Assembly: GCA_002839355.1 (NCBI GenBank)
Contig: PGXW01000006.1
Span: 29,879 to 93,878 of the forward strand
From: Spirochaetae bacterium HGW-Spirochaetae-2
GTDB taxonomy: Bacteria > Spirochaetota > Spirochaetia > Sphaerochaetales > Sphaerochaetaceae
Length of the DNA: 64,000 nucleotides
Direction of reading: 5' to 3'
Made by a program: the position numbers and the translations under genes. Below the pieces are notes generated by a model that saw only the letters and a program-made list of their open reading frames with translations, was not told the origin of the DNA and searched no databases. Shown here in pieces: positions 50,698 to 60,275 of this stretch. The first letter of the stretch is position 1. Each line of letters starts with the position of its first letter.

Positions 50698-51858
50698 GGC
50701 AAATATCTCGGCATCCTCGAGTGCCTGGTCCAACAACGCTTCGATTCCCATACTGTCGTACACCTCGGTGAGTTTTTCCTTCTCCGGACGAACCAGCGGA
50801 TGCTTGGGACTGAAGATCGTACAGCAATCCTCATAGGGAAGAATCGAAGTCTCGTATGTTCCGATCATCCTACTGGTGACAACGATTTCTCCCTTGTCCA
50901 TACCGACCAGCGGTCTGAACACCGGCAAGTCCGACATGCTGTTGGTGAAGGCTAGGCTTTCCAGGGTTTGCGAAGCTACTTGGCTCAACGATTCTCCGGT
51001 CACTATCGCCAGGCAATTCCGCTTTTTCGCCAATACATTGGCGATACGCATCATGCATGCGCGCATGAGCAGGGTATTCTCCTCCTCATGGCTGTGGGTC
51101 TTGATATGGAGCTGGACATCGGTGAATGGAACGACATGCAACGTAATGCCGCTGCAGTAGGGACTCAGGATCTTGGCCAGCGAGATGACCTTTTCCTTCG
51201 CCTCGTCCGATGTGTAGGGGTAGGCATGGAAATAGACCGCTTCCTGCCGTAGCCCGCGTTTGGCCATGCGGTAGGCGGCGACAGGACTGTCGATTCCCCC
51301 GGAAAGCATGAGCATCCCGCGCCCGGCCGTACCCACCGGCAATCCTCCGGGACCCGGTTCGGGCGATGCGTACAGATAGGCGTGGTCACGGATCTCGACA
51401 TGGAGAATCCGGTCGGGTTGCCGCACGTTCACTTTCAGCTGCGGGTTGGCCGTGAGTATCTCGTATCCCAATTGGCCGGAGATATCGTACGATTGCATTG
51501 GGAACTTCTTGTCGGCACGGACCGTCTCCACCTTGAACGTCTGCACACCATCCAAAAAGGATGGCCGCGAAGTCAACGTCGCCGCGGCTTCACTGACAGC
51601 CTCCATGTTCTTGGCACATTTCAGCGCCTTGGAGAATCCGACGACCCCGAACGATGTGGAGATCGCTTGTCTGACCAGTTCTTCAGGAGCCTCGGCATCC
51701 ACTTCGATAAACAACCGTCCCTTCTGCTTGGTGAATCGGCTGCGGTACGGACGCAACTTGTATTTTATATTGTCCTTGAGCTTACGTTCGAAAAAATCGC
51801 GATTCTGGCCTTTGAGTGATATCTCTCCCAATCTGACCAGATATAAAGTCATCTCCAT
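50692..51858 (-). CDS. thiI: tRNA 4-thiouridine synthetase ThiI
   Basis: 388 residues: N-terminal ferredoxin-like and THUMP domains (about 1-165), then the PP-loop LMLSGGIDSPVAAYRMAKRG. It lacks the C-terminal rhodanese domain of E. coli ThiI, as in Bacillus, where a dedicated NifS-like protein donates sulfur. The PYEDCCTIF cysteine pair lies in the catalytic domain. It starts directly after the cysteine desulfurase gene, its likely sulfur donor. Confidence 0.94.
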   Translation of the reverse strand: MEMTLYLVRLGEISLKGQNRDFFERKLKDNIKYKLRPYRSRFTKQKGRLFIEVDAEAPEELVRQAISTSFGVVGFSKALKCAKNMEAVSEAAATLTSRPSFLDGVQTFKVETVRADKKFPMQSYDISGQLGYEILTANPQLKVNVRQPDRILHVEIRDHAYLYASPEPGPGGLPVGTAGRGMLMLSGGIDSPVAAYRMAKRGLRQEAVYFHAYPYTSDEAKEKVISLAKILSPYCSGITLHVVPFTDVQLHIKTHSHEEENTLLMRACMMRIANVLAKKRNCLAIVTGESLSQVASQTLESLAFTNSMSDLPVFRPLVGMDKGEIVVTSRMIGTYETSILPYEDCCTIFSPKHPLVRPEKEKLTEVYDSMGIEALLDQALEDAEIFAL

Positions 51859-53031
51859 CTATCGTCTCCTTGTGAGTCTTCCCATGCTTTGGGATTCTTT
51901 TCCAATAGTCTGCGCCAATAGCTTGATCTCATCCTCGGTGGTATCGTGGCCGAAGGATACCCTGATCGCCGAAGAGGCCTTGGCCGGAGACACTTGGCAT
52001 GCAGCCAATAGCGTCTCGCCTTTCTTCGGTGTATTGTTCGAACAGGCCGATCCACTGGAAACACAGAACCCTATGTCGAACAGGATGCGGGTGAACACTT
52101 CGGAAGGTATCCCTTCCGCCGCGATAGTGCATATATTCGGTACAATCCCACCCGATCCATCGGAGGATGGACTGACAAGGGCGATGGTATCGAACGGGGC
52201 GAGCTCCTGCTCGAACACCCGCCTCAGATGGTTCGCATGGGCAATACGGTCCTCCAGATTGGAGAGGGTATCCTCCAATGCCGCATTCATGGCTGCGATC
52301 GCAGCTATAGGTTCCGTTCCCGCACGCAGGCCCAGCTCCTGTCCGCCTCCCCGTGAAAGCGGCTGGAGTGTCTCGCCGCGTTGGTAGAGGATGCCGGTAC
52401 CGCGGGGGCCCTGGAACTTGTGGGCGCTGAACGAAGCCGAATCGATATCGAGCTGCGATACATCCACCGTCATTTTCCCGATTCCCTGCACCGCGTCGCA
52501 GTGGAAGTGGATAGGCCTGCCGGTTGTCGCCTGGAATGTGCGGATGGCGTGTGCGATCCCCTTGATATCCTGCACGGTCCCCAGGACATTGTTCACCAAC
52601 ATGACACATACCATATTGGTATTCTCGGTAAGTTTTTCAGCGATATCGCCGGGAGTCACATACCCGCCGGGAGCAGGGACAAACACGACATCGAATCCCT
52701 TGGATTCGAACAGGTGCCGGTATTGCAGGATCGAGTCATGCTCGATTGCACTGATGATTATCCTTCCGGGACTGCGACGCCACAACAGGGAATTGCAGAC
52801 GATGGCATTGCTTTCGGTCGCTCCGCCAGTATATACGATCTGTCTTGGCGAAGCACCCAGCAACCGGGCCGTCTTCTGGCGCTCCTGCTGCAAGAACCGC
52901 GCGGCATCCTTTCCATCCTTATGCAAGGAGGACGGGTTGCCCCTATAGGTTTTTGCCGTCTCGACATAGATATCGAGTGACCTATCGCTCATGGGAGAGG
53001 TCGCTGCCCAATCGAAGTAGTGTGGAATCAT
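51859..53031 (-). CDS. Cysteine desulfurase (NifS/IscS family)
   Basis: A 390-residue PLP enzyme. The Schiff-base lysine is in SAHKFQGPRGTG, the active cysteine loop in SSGSACSNNTPKK, and the N-terminus reads YFDWAATSPMSD. The order desulfurase-thiI suggests a role in 4-thiouridine formation and thiamin sulfur transfer, as for Bacillus NifZ. ATG 53031 has no ribosome site and may be leaderless. Confidence 0.93.
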   Translation of the reverse strand: MIPHYFDWAATSPMSDRSLDIYVETAKTYRGNPSSLHKDGKDAARFLQQERQKTARLLGASPRQIVYTGGATESNAIVCNSLLWRRSPGRIIISAIEHDSILQYRHLFESKGFDVVFVPAPGGYVTPGDIAEKLTENTNMVCVMLVNNVLGTVQDIKGIAHAIRTFQATTGRPIHFHCDAVQGIGKMTVDVSQLDIDSASFSAHKFQGPRGTGILYQRGETLQPLSRGGGQELGLRAGTEPIAAIAAMNAALEDTLSNLEDRIAHANHLRRVFEQELAPFDTIALVSPSSDGSGGIVPNICTIAAEGIPSEVFTRILFDIGFCVSSGSACSNNTPKKGETLLAACQVSPAKASSAIRVSFGHDTTEDEIKLLAQTIGKESQSMGRLTRRR

Positions 53032-53037
53032 AGCAAT

Positions 53038-53066
53038 ATCATGGGCTAAAACGATGCATTTTGCAA
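53038..53066 (-). promoter_or_regulatory. Cysteine desulfurase promoter abutting the start codon
   Basis: Minus strand: TTGCAA (53066-53061), 17-bp spacer, CATGAT (53043-53038), then 6 nt to the ATG. The -10 match is weak. Confidence 0.35.
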
Positions 53067-53075
53067 TAAGGCGAC

Positions 53076-53104
53076 TTGTCGACCACCGCCATTCGGAGTA
53101 TAAC
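53076..53104 (+). promoter_or_regulatory. aroB promoter abutting the start codon
   Basis: TTGTCG (53076-53081), 17-bp spacer, TATAAC (53099-53104), then 5 nt to the ATG at 53110. No Shine-Dalgarno sequence fits in between. Confidence 0.5.
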
Positions 53105-53109
53105 AAACT

Positions 53110-54147
53110 ATGCAAAACCTATTCAGCTGTACGTTGGGCCAGCATGTCACACACGTAGCCGCGGTCGATTCGATCGATGAGATCGTAAGGATGCACTCCG
53201 ATATCGAACGGTCCGTCCTATGGGTGTGCGATACCAACACCCGTCGGTTTCTTCCCGACGACCTGCATGCTGTGGTGCTCCCCAGTGGAGAAGTCTCCAA
53301 GAACTGGACAAGCATAGAGCGCATTGTCACGGTGGCCAAGGAACGCGGATTGGCTCGGGACAGCAAGTTCCTGGCTGTCGGGGGTGGGGTGGTCTGCGAC
53401 ATGACAGCGTTCGCCGCCTCCATCTACATGCGCGGATGTGCCGTAAGCCTTGTTCCCACGACTCTATTGGCCATGGTGGACGCTTCCTTGGGAGGCAAGA
53501 CCGCGATTGACCTGTTGGGGGCAAAGAACCTGGTGGGTACGTTCTATCCTGCGAAAGAGGTGTTCGTCTGCGCTCAGGCGCTCGGAACCCTTGGGGATGC
53601 CGAATTCCGCAACGGGCTCGGCGAGGTGCTCAAGCATGCCGTGTTGAGCCCGGACGACTCGTTGGCAACGTTCCTTTCTGAGAATCGGATGCCGATCCTG
53701 CAACGCGATGCGACGGTATTGGAACAGATGATCATGGCTTCGCTAGCCGTAAAACGCCACTATATCGAGCGGGATCCTACCGAGAGGCATGGTATCCGCG
53801 ACGCGTTGAACCTGGGGCATACATTTGCCCATGCCTTGGAGTCGGTCGGGAACCTCAGCACCTGGTCACATGGCGAGGCGGTCGCGTGGGGCGTCGTCAG
53901 GGCATTGCAGGCCGGAGTCGCCGAGGGAATAACCGACAAGGCCTTTGCCCGACGATACAGTCGCCTGTTTGGCGAATATGGTTTTGAGATAGATTGGAAG
54001 GTCTCGGATATCCCGGCGTTCCTGGCCGCGCTGGAAAGCGACAAGAAAAAGCGTGGCTCGATGGTCAGGTTTGTGCTCATGGCAGGCCAAGGCCAGCACA
54101 TCCTGCGATCCTTGGATGCACAGCTGGTAACCGAACTTGTTTCCTGA
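53110..54147 (+). CDS. aroB: 3-dehydroquinate synthase
   Basis: 345 residues; second step of the shikimate pathway, NAD- and metal-dependent. LPSGEVSKNW, GGGVVCDMTAFAAS, VPTTLLAMVDASLGGKTAID, GLGEVLKHA and the metal ligands in NLGHTFAHALE and WSHGEAVAWG are all present. It diverges from the cysteine desulfurase gene with promoters overlapping between them. Confidence 0.96.
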   Translation: MQNLFSCTLGQHVTHVAAVDSIDEIVRMHSDIERSVLWVCDTNTRRFLPDDLHAVVLPSGEVSKNWTSIERIVTVAKERGLARDSKFLAVGGGVVCDMTAFAASIYMRGCAVSLVPTTLLAMVDASLGGKTAIDLLGAKNLVGTFYPAKEVFVCAQALGTLGDAEFRNGLGEVLKHAVLSPDDSLATFLSENRMPILQRDATVLEQMIMASLAVKRHYIERDPTERHGIRDALNLGHTFAHALESVGNLSTWSHGEAVAWGVVRALQAGVAEGITDKAFARRYSRLFGEYGFEIDWKVSDIPAFLAALESDKKKRGSMVRFVLMAGQGQHILRSLDAQLVTELVS

Positions 54148-54181
54148 ATCGGACAAGTTCGGCCATTCCTTGCTATGGATA

Positions 54182-56686
54182 TCAGGAATCAAACGAACGG
54201 AGCAATTTCTCGAACATTTTCTTCGCAAGGCGCAATTCTTGCGGATAGCTTTTTCCGTCGATCTCATCGACCAGTTGCCCAAGTGCGTACAAGGATGAGT
54301 CCAGTGCCTCGAAACAATTTCTGGTGCTGCTGAAGCGATAGGTTCCGTTGCTGTGGGTATCCAGTTGCACGAATCCCAGTTGGTGCGTCTTCTTTTTGAT
54401 TCTGCTGAAGGCCAGGATCCATTCGAGGTTGTCGATCAACAGCCGTGGTTGGTCGGCTGTGAAGGTTCCTGCCGGAGGACTCTCCAGGATCCCCTTCTCT
54501 GGAGCCAGTTTTCCATTCAAATCCAAGATTGAGAACAACTTGTCTCCAAAATGGATGAAATGGCCCTGGAATTCGACCGCCGCGGGAATGTTCTTTACGC
54601 GCCTGGCTGCTCCGGCGTGCGCGGAGGCGAGGAACGGAAGGTCTGCCAATGGTATGACCACCACTTTCCGGTTGCCCTTGGGAACATTGATGAGTTTGTA
54701 GTCGCGTGTGTAGAGGGTGAAGGACTCTCCATCCTGCTTCGGAGTCCGTTCTTCCCGACGTTCCAGACGTTCCTTCTTCTCCGTCTTCGCATCGGGCCCG
54801 CGCATACCCATGAGCCGTTGCCTAAGATCTCCCGAGATGATATCCAGCCACTCCTTCTTCAGTGGTGAAACGGTACGTGCATACATCCTGCTGGTCTGGA
54901 CTATTTCCCCCGCCAAAAGGAACTGGGGCAAATCCTTGAACCACGCCGAACCCGGATGGATAAATATCTGGTCGGTGGTGAGGGATTTGTACATGTTCCT
55001 GTTTGCCTTGATGCATACGAACTGCAACAGTCCGGAGGCAAGGCAACACATGTAGTCCTTCATGGTCCCTCCGCTGGAGATGGGGAAGCCCATATCGGAA
55101 ACAATCTGCGACAATTGTTCGGTAACATGGTGGATTTCGGCCATCGAGGGATAATCGAGGTATTTCTTCTTGCAGTACGCCTCACGCGCCTCGTTCGATG
55201 GGAGGCTGCGGATATGCCGGTAGATGGTGAGATACGATACGAAATCCCCCTCTTCGGAATTGAACGACTGGTGGGCCTTGCGGGCTTCGTCCTCCAATCC
55301 CGGAGGGAGTATGAACGGAGTCTTGGAGGACAGGAAGGCCACGGCGATTATGACCTCCTCGATAACCGAAGGATAGCGCAGCATGGCTTCGACAATCACG
55401 CGCGCATGACGTGGCAACAGCGGGAACCGTACCATGTGTTCACCGATGGTGGTGAGGTGCCTCTCGGAGTCGATCGCCCCGATGAATTTCAACGTCTGCT
55501 CAGCACTTGCGATCGCGCTCGCCTTGGGACGTGTGATGAACGGGAAGTGCTCATAGTCGTAGATATCCAGTTCACTCATTCGCAGGACGACTTCGGAAAG
55601 GTCGGTACGCAGAATTTCTTCAAGTCCAAACTGTTGCCGGGTGGTGAAATCTCCCTTCTGGTACAGGCGGACACAGACTCCTGGCGCTGTCCGGCCGGCT
55701 CTGCCCGCGCGTTGTTCGCAGGAGCTGCGGCTGATCGGCAAGCTGATCAAGGATGAGGTGAAATTCTTTTGGTTGTAGTAGTTTATCTTGGCGATGCCCG
55801 AATCGATGACGGTGGTGATCCCGTCGATGGTAACGCTGGTCTCAGCTATGTTGGTTGCAACAACCACCTTGGTTTTTCCAGCGGGGGTCTTTATGAAGAC
55901 CAGCTCCTGTTCCTCCTTGGACAATCTGCCGAACAAGGGGACGACCAGGAGTTTCTTGTTGAACGGGGCCTGCAGGAGATGCTGCATGCAGGTCTTGATA
56001 TCGAACTCCCCGGGGAGGAATACGAGCATATCACCACTCGACTCTTGCATCCGCTTGCCTACGACAGCGATAATCGTCTCGAATATCTCGTTGCGGTCTT
56101 CCTGATGTTTCAATGGCCTATAGACGATATCGACCGGATGGATACGTGCATCGATGCTGATGATCGGAGCCTGGTCGAAGTAGTCGCTGAAAATCTTGGT
56201 ATTGATGGTTGCCGATGAGACGATGACCTTGAAATCGGGTCTTTGCTCCAGCACATGCTTGAGAAGCCCGAGAACAAAGTCGATATTCAGGCTGCGTTCA
56301 TGGGCTTCGTCGACAAGCATGACCGAATAGGCTGAAAGCAACGGATCGGCCTTCAGTTCCATCAGGAGAATGCCGTCTGTCATCACCTTTATCCGCGTGG
56401 AGCGGTCGGTGGTATCGCTGAAACGCATCTTGTATCCGACGTATCCCGTTTCGGCGTCGAGCTGTCGGGTTATGAATTCCGACACCGACAGTGTGGCGAT
56501 ACGCCTTGGTTGGGTAACGCCAACCACTCTCTCGGAGGTGTAGCCGGCTTCATGCAGAATGAGGGGAATCTGGGTAGTCTTTCCCGAACCGGTCGGACTT
56601 TCGACGATGATGACTTGATTCTTTCCAAGCGCATCCAGAATTTCCTGCCGGTGTTGGTACACCGGAAGATGTGTCATGGTGAACAC
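54182..56686 (-). CDS. DEAH-box RNA helicase (HrpA/HrpB family)
   Basis: 834 residues. VESPTGSGKTTQIPLIL (motif I), VDEAHERSLNIDF (DEAH box), VSSATIN, VVATNIAETSVTIDGI and EQRAGRAGRTAPG are the SF2 DEAH motifs, and a helicase-associated domain follows. A basic stretch near 640-670 (KTEKKERLERREER) may bind RNA. Its GTG start at 56686 shares a base with the hisS stop and lies 8 nt after AAAGGA; ATG 56677 is an alternative. Confidence 0.93.
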   Translation of the reverse strand: MFTMTHLPVYQHRQEILDALGKNQVIIVESPTGSGKTTQIPLILHEAGYTSERVVGVTQPRRIATLSVSEFITRQLDAETGYVGYKMRFSDTTDRSTRIKVMTDGILLMELKADPLLSAYSVMLVDEAHERSLNIDFVLGLLKHVLEQRPDFKVIVSSATINTKIFSDYFDQAPIISIDARIHPVDIVYRPLKHQEDRNEIFETIIAVVGKRMQESSGDMLVFLPGEFDIKTCMQHLLQAPFNKKLLVVPLFGRLSKEEQELVFIKTPAGKTKVVVATNIAETSVTIDGITTVIDSGIAKINYYNQKNFTSSLISLPISRSSCEQRAGRAGRTAPGVCVRLYQKGDFTTRQQFGLEEILRTDLSEVVLRMSELDIYDYEHFPFITRPKASAIASAEQTLKFIGAIDSERHLTTIGEHMVRFPLLPRHARVIVEAMLRYPSVIEEVIIAVAFLSSKTPFILPPGLEDEARKAHQSFNSEEGDFVSYLTIYRHIRSLPSNEAREAYCKKKYLDYPSMAEIHHVTEQLSQIVSDMGFPISSGGTMKDYMCCLASGLLQFVCIKANRNMYKSLTTDQIFIHPGSAWFKDLPQFLLAGEIVQTSRMYARTVSPLKKEWLDIISGDLRQRLMGMRGPDAKTEKKERLERREERTPKQDGESFTLYTRDYKLINVPKGNRKVVVIPLADLPFLASAHAGAARRVKNIPAAVEFQGHFIHFGDKLFSILDLNGKLAPEKGILESPPAGTFTADQPRLLIDNLEWILAFSRIKKKTHQLGFVQLDTHSNGTYRFSSTRNCFEALDSSLYALGQLVDEIDGKSYPQELRLAKKMFEKLLRSFDS

Positions 56687-57993
56687 TAGCGGGTCCTTTC
56701 AATGTTCTCCACTACCTGGGAAAGTGTGAGATCCGGCATGTCGTTTCGTGTTGCCAAATGTCGCAACGTACATGTTCCCCGCAGCACGTCCTCTTCGCTG
56801 AAGAGAATGGCGTAGGGAATACGGTTCTGCTCTGCGTACTTGAACTGCGCAACCTGCTTCTTGTCGGCAATGTACACGTCGCAACGGACACCCGATTCGC
56901 GCAATTGTGCGGCAACACGATGGTAGTGGTAACGATGGTTTTCGTTTTGATTCAGAATGATGACATCGCTGCTTGCGACATCCTGTATGAGGGGGCTGTC
57001 CAACTCTTCCAATGCCGCAAGCAAGCGGTCCAATCCAATGGATGAGCCGACACCCGGCAAATGTTCCTTCGTATAGAGGGATGCAAGGTCGTTGTACCTT
57101 CCTCCCGAGCAGATGGACCCGATCTCGGGCAAATCATCCAGGAATGTCTCGTAGACGACCCCTGTATAATAATCGAGACCGCGTGTGATCGACGGGTCGA
57201 TCGAGAAGTTCCCGGCAATTCCCAACTGTCCGAGCATGGAGAAGATGGTCCGCATCCTTTGCGTGTGTTCCTGCTCCCCCCCTGCCAATGCCGAAAGGAC
57301 CGACAGCGTCTCGAGGGGATCGTCCGAAGATTCGGCATCGATATAGGAAAGGATTGCCGTTGCCGCTTGTGGGGATTTGGTGATTTCCTGCAGTTGGGAC
57401 TCCACTTCCGCAGAGCCGATCTTTCGCAGCTTGTCGACAATCCGGAGGATCTCGACCGACTGCGCAAGGCAACCGATATGCGACAGGAAGGCGTTGAACA
57501 ATCCCCTATGGGCAACCCGAATGGTGAATCTTTGCAAGCCCAGGGAGGAGAGCGCGCTGTGCATCATGGAAAGGATCTCGATATCCGCATAGGCGCTGTC
57601 AATTCCCACGATATCGAAATCGCATTGGAAAAACTCGCGGAAACGGCCCTTCTGCGGATTCTCTCCCCGCCATACCTTGGCAATGTGGAATCGCTTGAAG
57701 GGGAGGGCCAACTCGTTCAGGTGCCCGGCCATGAAGCGGGCGAAGGGAACGGTAAGGTCGAAACGCAACGCCACATCCCTTCCGCCATTGTCTGCGAAGT
57801 GGAAAATCTGCTTGTCGGTTTCGCCACCTCCCTTGCCGAGCAGCACTTCCGTATATTCGAGCACAGGAGTGTCGATGGGAACGAACCCATGGAGGGAGAA
57901 ATCCCTTTCCAGTGTAGATATTACCTGTTTTTTGATGATTTCTTGTGAAGGGACCGAATCCCTGAAGCCTTTGAGTACTTTAGGTTGAATCAT
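56686..57993 (-). CDS. hisS: Histidyl-tRNA synthetase
   Basis: 435 residues, class II synthetase. The N-terminus reads MIQPKVLKGFRDSVPSQ, motif 2 WRGENPQKGRFREFFQCDFDIVG, and the histidine-specific RGLDYYTGVVYE is present. C-terminal anticodon-binding domain starts near 335. ATG 57993 follows AGGAG with 9-nt spacing; the open frame extends far upstream without homology. It is translationally coupled to the helicase gene. Confidence 0.95.
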   Translation of the reverse strand: MIQPKVLKGFRDSVPSQEIIKKQVISTLERDFSLHGFVPIDTPVLEYTEVLLGKGGGETDKQIFHFADNGGRDVALRFDLTVPFARFMAGHLNELALPFKRFHIAKVWRGENPQKGRFREFFQCDFDIVGIDSAYADIEILSMMHSALSSLGLQRFTIRVAHRGLFNAFLSHIGCLAQSVEILRIVDKLRKIGSAEVESQLQEITKSPQAATAILSYIDAESSDDPLETLSVLSALAGGEQEHTQRMRTIFSMLGQLGIAGNFSIDPSITRGLDYYTGVVYETFLDDLPEIGSICSGGRYNDLASLYTKEHLPGVGSSIGLDRLLAALEELDSPLIQDVASSDVIILNQNENHRYHYHRVAAQLRESGVRCDVYIADKKQVAQFKYAEQNRIPYAILFSEEDVLRGTCTLRHLATRNDMPDLTLSQVVENIERTR

Positions 57994-58091
57994 GCGAAAC
58001 AGCTCCTGTTGCATTTTTGGATGAGATGGTATACACAATATAGTGTAAACAAATCCCCGGGAAACTGCAATAAGCCGGATGGTGTGCACTG

Positions 58092-59381
58092 ATGCTGAAA
58101 CGTTATAAGAAAGATCACGATGGGTCGAATGTGCCGGTGGCCGATATCTATTTTGCCAAGGAACATGGGATCGACTCCCGAAATATCGACCTCGATGCTG
58201 TATGGGCTGTCCGCAAATTGAAACAGTCTGGAGCCGAGGCATATGTAGTCGGAGGAGCTGTACGGGACCTGCTGTTGGGCCGGAAACCGAAGGATTTCGA
58301 TATCTCCACATCCGCTTCCCCCCGCCAAGTACAGAAGATATTCTGGAATGCCCGTATCATCGGCAAACGGTTCAAGCTGGTCCATCTGGTATTCAAGGAC
58401 AAGATCCTTGAAGTCTCCACATTCCGCTCCGGGGAGGACGGGATCGAGGAAGGCTCCTCCATCTATGGAAATGTGGAGCAGGATGCCAAACGGCGCGATT
58501 TCACCATCAACTCGCTCTATTATGACCCCACCGATGGACAATTGCTCGATTTCAACAATGCCATGGCCGATTTCAAGAAGAAACGGGTCCGTTCGATACT
58601 TCCCTTGCCCGCTTCCTTCTCGGAGGATCCGGTCCGCATGATACGTGCTGTGAAGTATTCGGTTACCACCGGATTTCCCTTGCAGTTCGATGTGAAGCGG
58701 GCTATCAAGAAAAGTGCGAACGAACTGGCACGTGTTTCCAGTTCCCGGCTGACCGAAGAGGTCACCAAGATACTCTCCTCCGGTGATTCGGCGAAGATCA
58801 TCTCCGAGCTGCAGCGATTCAAATTGCTGGTATACCTGTTGCCCTGTGTGAGCGTGTTTTCCCGCCTGCATGAAGTCTACGCCTCCTTGCAGGTGTTGGA
58901 TGAACAGATGCGGGTGTTGAAGGAGTCGGATGAAGCCGTGGATGAGGGAATGAAGGGGCAGATGCTGGTGGCTTTGGTCAAACCGATCATGAGCGTCTCG
59001 CCGACGGAACTCACCCCGGAAGAATCGTTCAAGGAAATCTTCGGACAGGTCAAGACGTTGATCAGTCCGTTGACACCGCCGAATTATGACGTGGAACATG
59101 CCGCTGTCATCATATTGGAAGAAGCGGGAACCGCCGTTCCGAAAAATTGTCTTCGTGCCAGACGACCAGTCAGACAACCGGGAAAACCTGGATTCCGGGC
59201 AAAATCACAAAAACATGGGGAAAGTCCAAGAAAGGGCAAGAAGGTTCCACCGACCGCAGCTGCCGCTCCGGTGAAGAGCGGGCCCTCGAGCACCTCCAAC
59301 AAGAAACGGAGGAGAAGGAAGCCCAAGGCAGCAACTAACGCTGTCCATGTGAAACCGGAACTGCCTGCTTCAGACAACTAG
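58092..59381 (+). CDS. pcnB: Poly(A) polymerase-like nucleotidyltransferase PcnB
   Basis: 429 residues. AYVVGGAVRDLLLGRKPKDFDISTSA, DAKRRDFTINSLYYD and SEDPVRMIRAVKY are the PcnB-type motifs, with FRSGEDG in the head domain. The last 80 residues are basic and of low complexity (KKRRRRKPK), as in proteobacterial poly(A) polymerases. It would add 3' A tails that mark RNA for decay. The CCA enzyme at 44.9 kb is a separate member of the same superfamily. Confidence 0.87.
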   Translation: MLKRYKKDHDGSNVPVADIYFAKEHGIDSRNIDLDAVWAVRKLKQSGAEAYVVGGAVRDLLLGRKPKDFDISTSASPRQVQKIFWNARIIGKRFKLVHLVFKDKILEVSTFRSGEDGIEEGSSIYGNVEQDAKRRDFTINSLYYDPTDGQLLDFNNAMADFKKKRVRSILPLPASFSEDPVRMIRAVKYSVTTGFPLQFDVKRAIKKSANELARVSSSRLTEEVTKILSSGDSAKIISELQRFKLLVYLLPCVSVFSRLHEVYASLQVLDEQMRVLKESDEAVDEGMKGQMLVALVKPIMSVSPTELTPEESFKEIFGQVKTLISPLTPPNYDVEHAAVIILEEAGTAVPKNCLRARRPVRQPGKPGFRAKSQKHGESPRKGKKVPPTAAAAPVKSGPSSTSNKKRRRRKPKAATNAVHVKPELPASDN

Positions 59382-59385
59382 ACCC

Positions 59386-60246
59386 TCAGGCCCATTCCTC
59401 GATTTCGATATTCACCCCAGCGACGAAGATGCCACCGTACTTCTCCAGTGAATCGGCGATATATTCCTGCAATTCCGCCAAGGTGGTGGAAATCTGGTGC
59501 TTGATCGGTACCCGAAGCTTTACCGTCAGATTGTATCCTTCCGGTTCGACCTTCATGGCAACCTTCTTCACCTTGATCATGTTGTCGAATTCATCGAGGC
59601 AATGGATCACCATTTGGGTGAGGGCCGCCTCGCTCATGGTGATCTTACCGTATTTGCTGAATTCCGGACGCACGATAGTCTTTTCGAATACCTGATGCTT
59701 CATCCATGGAAGCTTCGACTTGTTCTTGAAGAATACCCGCATGGAATCGTATACAATCTGGGGATAATTTCTCGTTATCTCGATAGATGGGACGGGAATG
59801 ACATGTTTTCCCTCGGAAAACCGGATACGCATGGCCATTTCAATCTCCTCTTTCGAGGCGATCTCCTCGATGCGGAAAATCTTTTCCGGTTCCGGCAATT
59901 TCAAGCGGGCGGCAATCTTGTGGACCATTTTTTCTGAGGTTCCGATAATCAACAACCGGTGGTACTTCTCGTTTTGCAGCGCCGTCATGGTCTCCCGTTG
60001 GTGGTCGTCCTCGTCGAACAGCGCCGTACGGACCGCCGTCAGGAAATTCTGCTCCCGTTTGGCCGATCGTCCAGCGATGATCCTGTCACCTCTAATGAGT
60101 AATCCGTCATCTATGATGAGTTCGATATTATGCTTCTCTGCAACCAATTTGGAGCGAAAACTCTTGCCTGTGCCGCTTCGGCCGACCAACGCGAAGACTT
60201 TTACTCCTTTTAATTTCCAAAAAGCATAACGGAATATGCGGTTCAT
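59386..60246 (-). CDS. P-loop NTPase fused to an Asp23/Gls24-like domain
   Basis: A 286-residue protein I cannot match to a named gene. Residues 15-35 hold a Walker A loop (ALVGRSGTGKS). The last 110 residues (GKITMSEAALTQMVIHCLDEF, VKLRVPIKHQI, LQEYIADSLEKYGGIFVAGVNIEIEE) follow the Asp23/Gls24 (alkaline shock) pattern. No membrane segment. The ATG at 60246 lacks a ribosome site, and TATAAC ends 7 nt upstream, suggesting a leaderless message. It diverges from rnfC. Confidence 0.7.
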   Translation of the reverse strand: MNRIFRYAFWKLKGVKVFALVGRSGTGKSFRSKLVAEKHNIELIIDDGLLIRGDRIIAGRSAKREQNFLTAVRTALFDEDDHQRETMTALQNEKYHRLLIIGTSEKMVHKIAARLKLPEPEKIFRIEEIASKEEIEMAMRIRFSEGKHVIPVPSIEITRNYPQIVYDSMRVFFKNKSKLPWMKHQVFEKTIVRPEFSKYGKITMSEAALTQMVIHCLDEFDNMIKVKKVAMKVEPEGYNLTVKLRVPIKHQISTTLAELQEYIADSLEKYGGIFVAGVNIEIEEWA

Positions 60247-60247
60247 A

Positions 60248-60275
60248 TTTACTGTTATACTGTTTTTCCTATAAT
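60248..60275 (+). promoter_or_regulatory. rnf operon promoter
   Basis: TTTACT (60248-60253), 16-bp spacer and a perfect TATAAT (60270-60275); a leader of about 80 nt follows, with a small CCCC/GGGG hairpin. Confidence 0.6.

Noticed and set aside
57994-58311. Upstream extension of the hisS frame
   Set aside because: No family resemblance, and it overlaps the start of pcnB on the other strand; ATG 57993 with AGGAG fits HisS.
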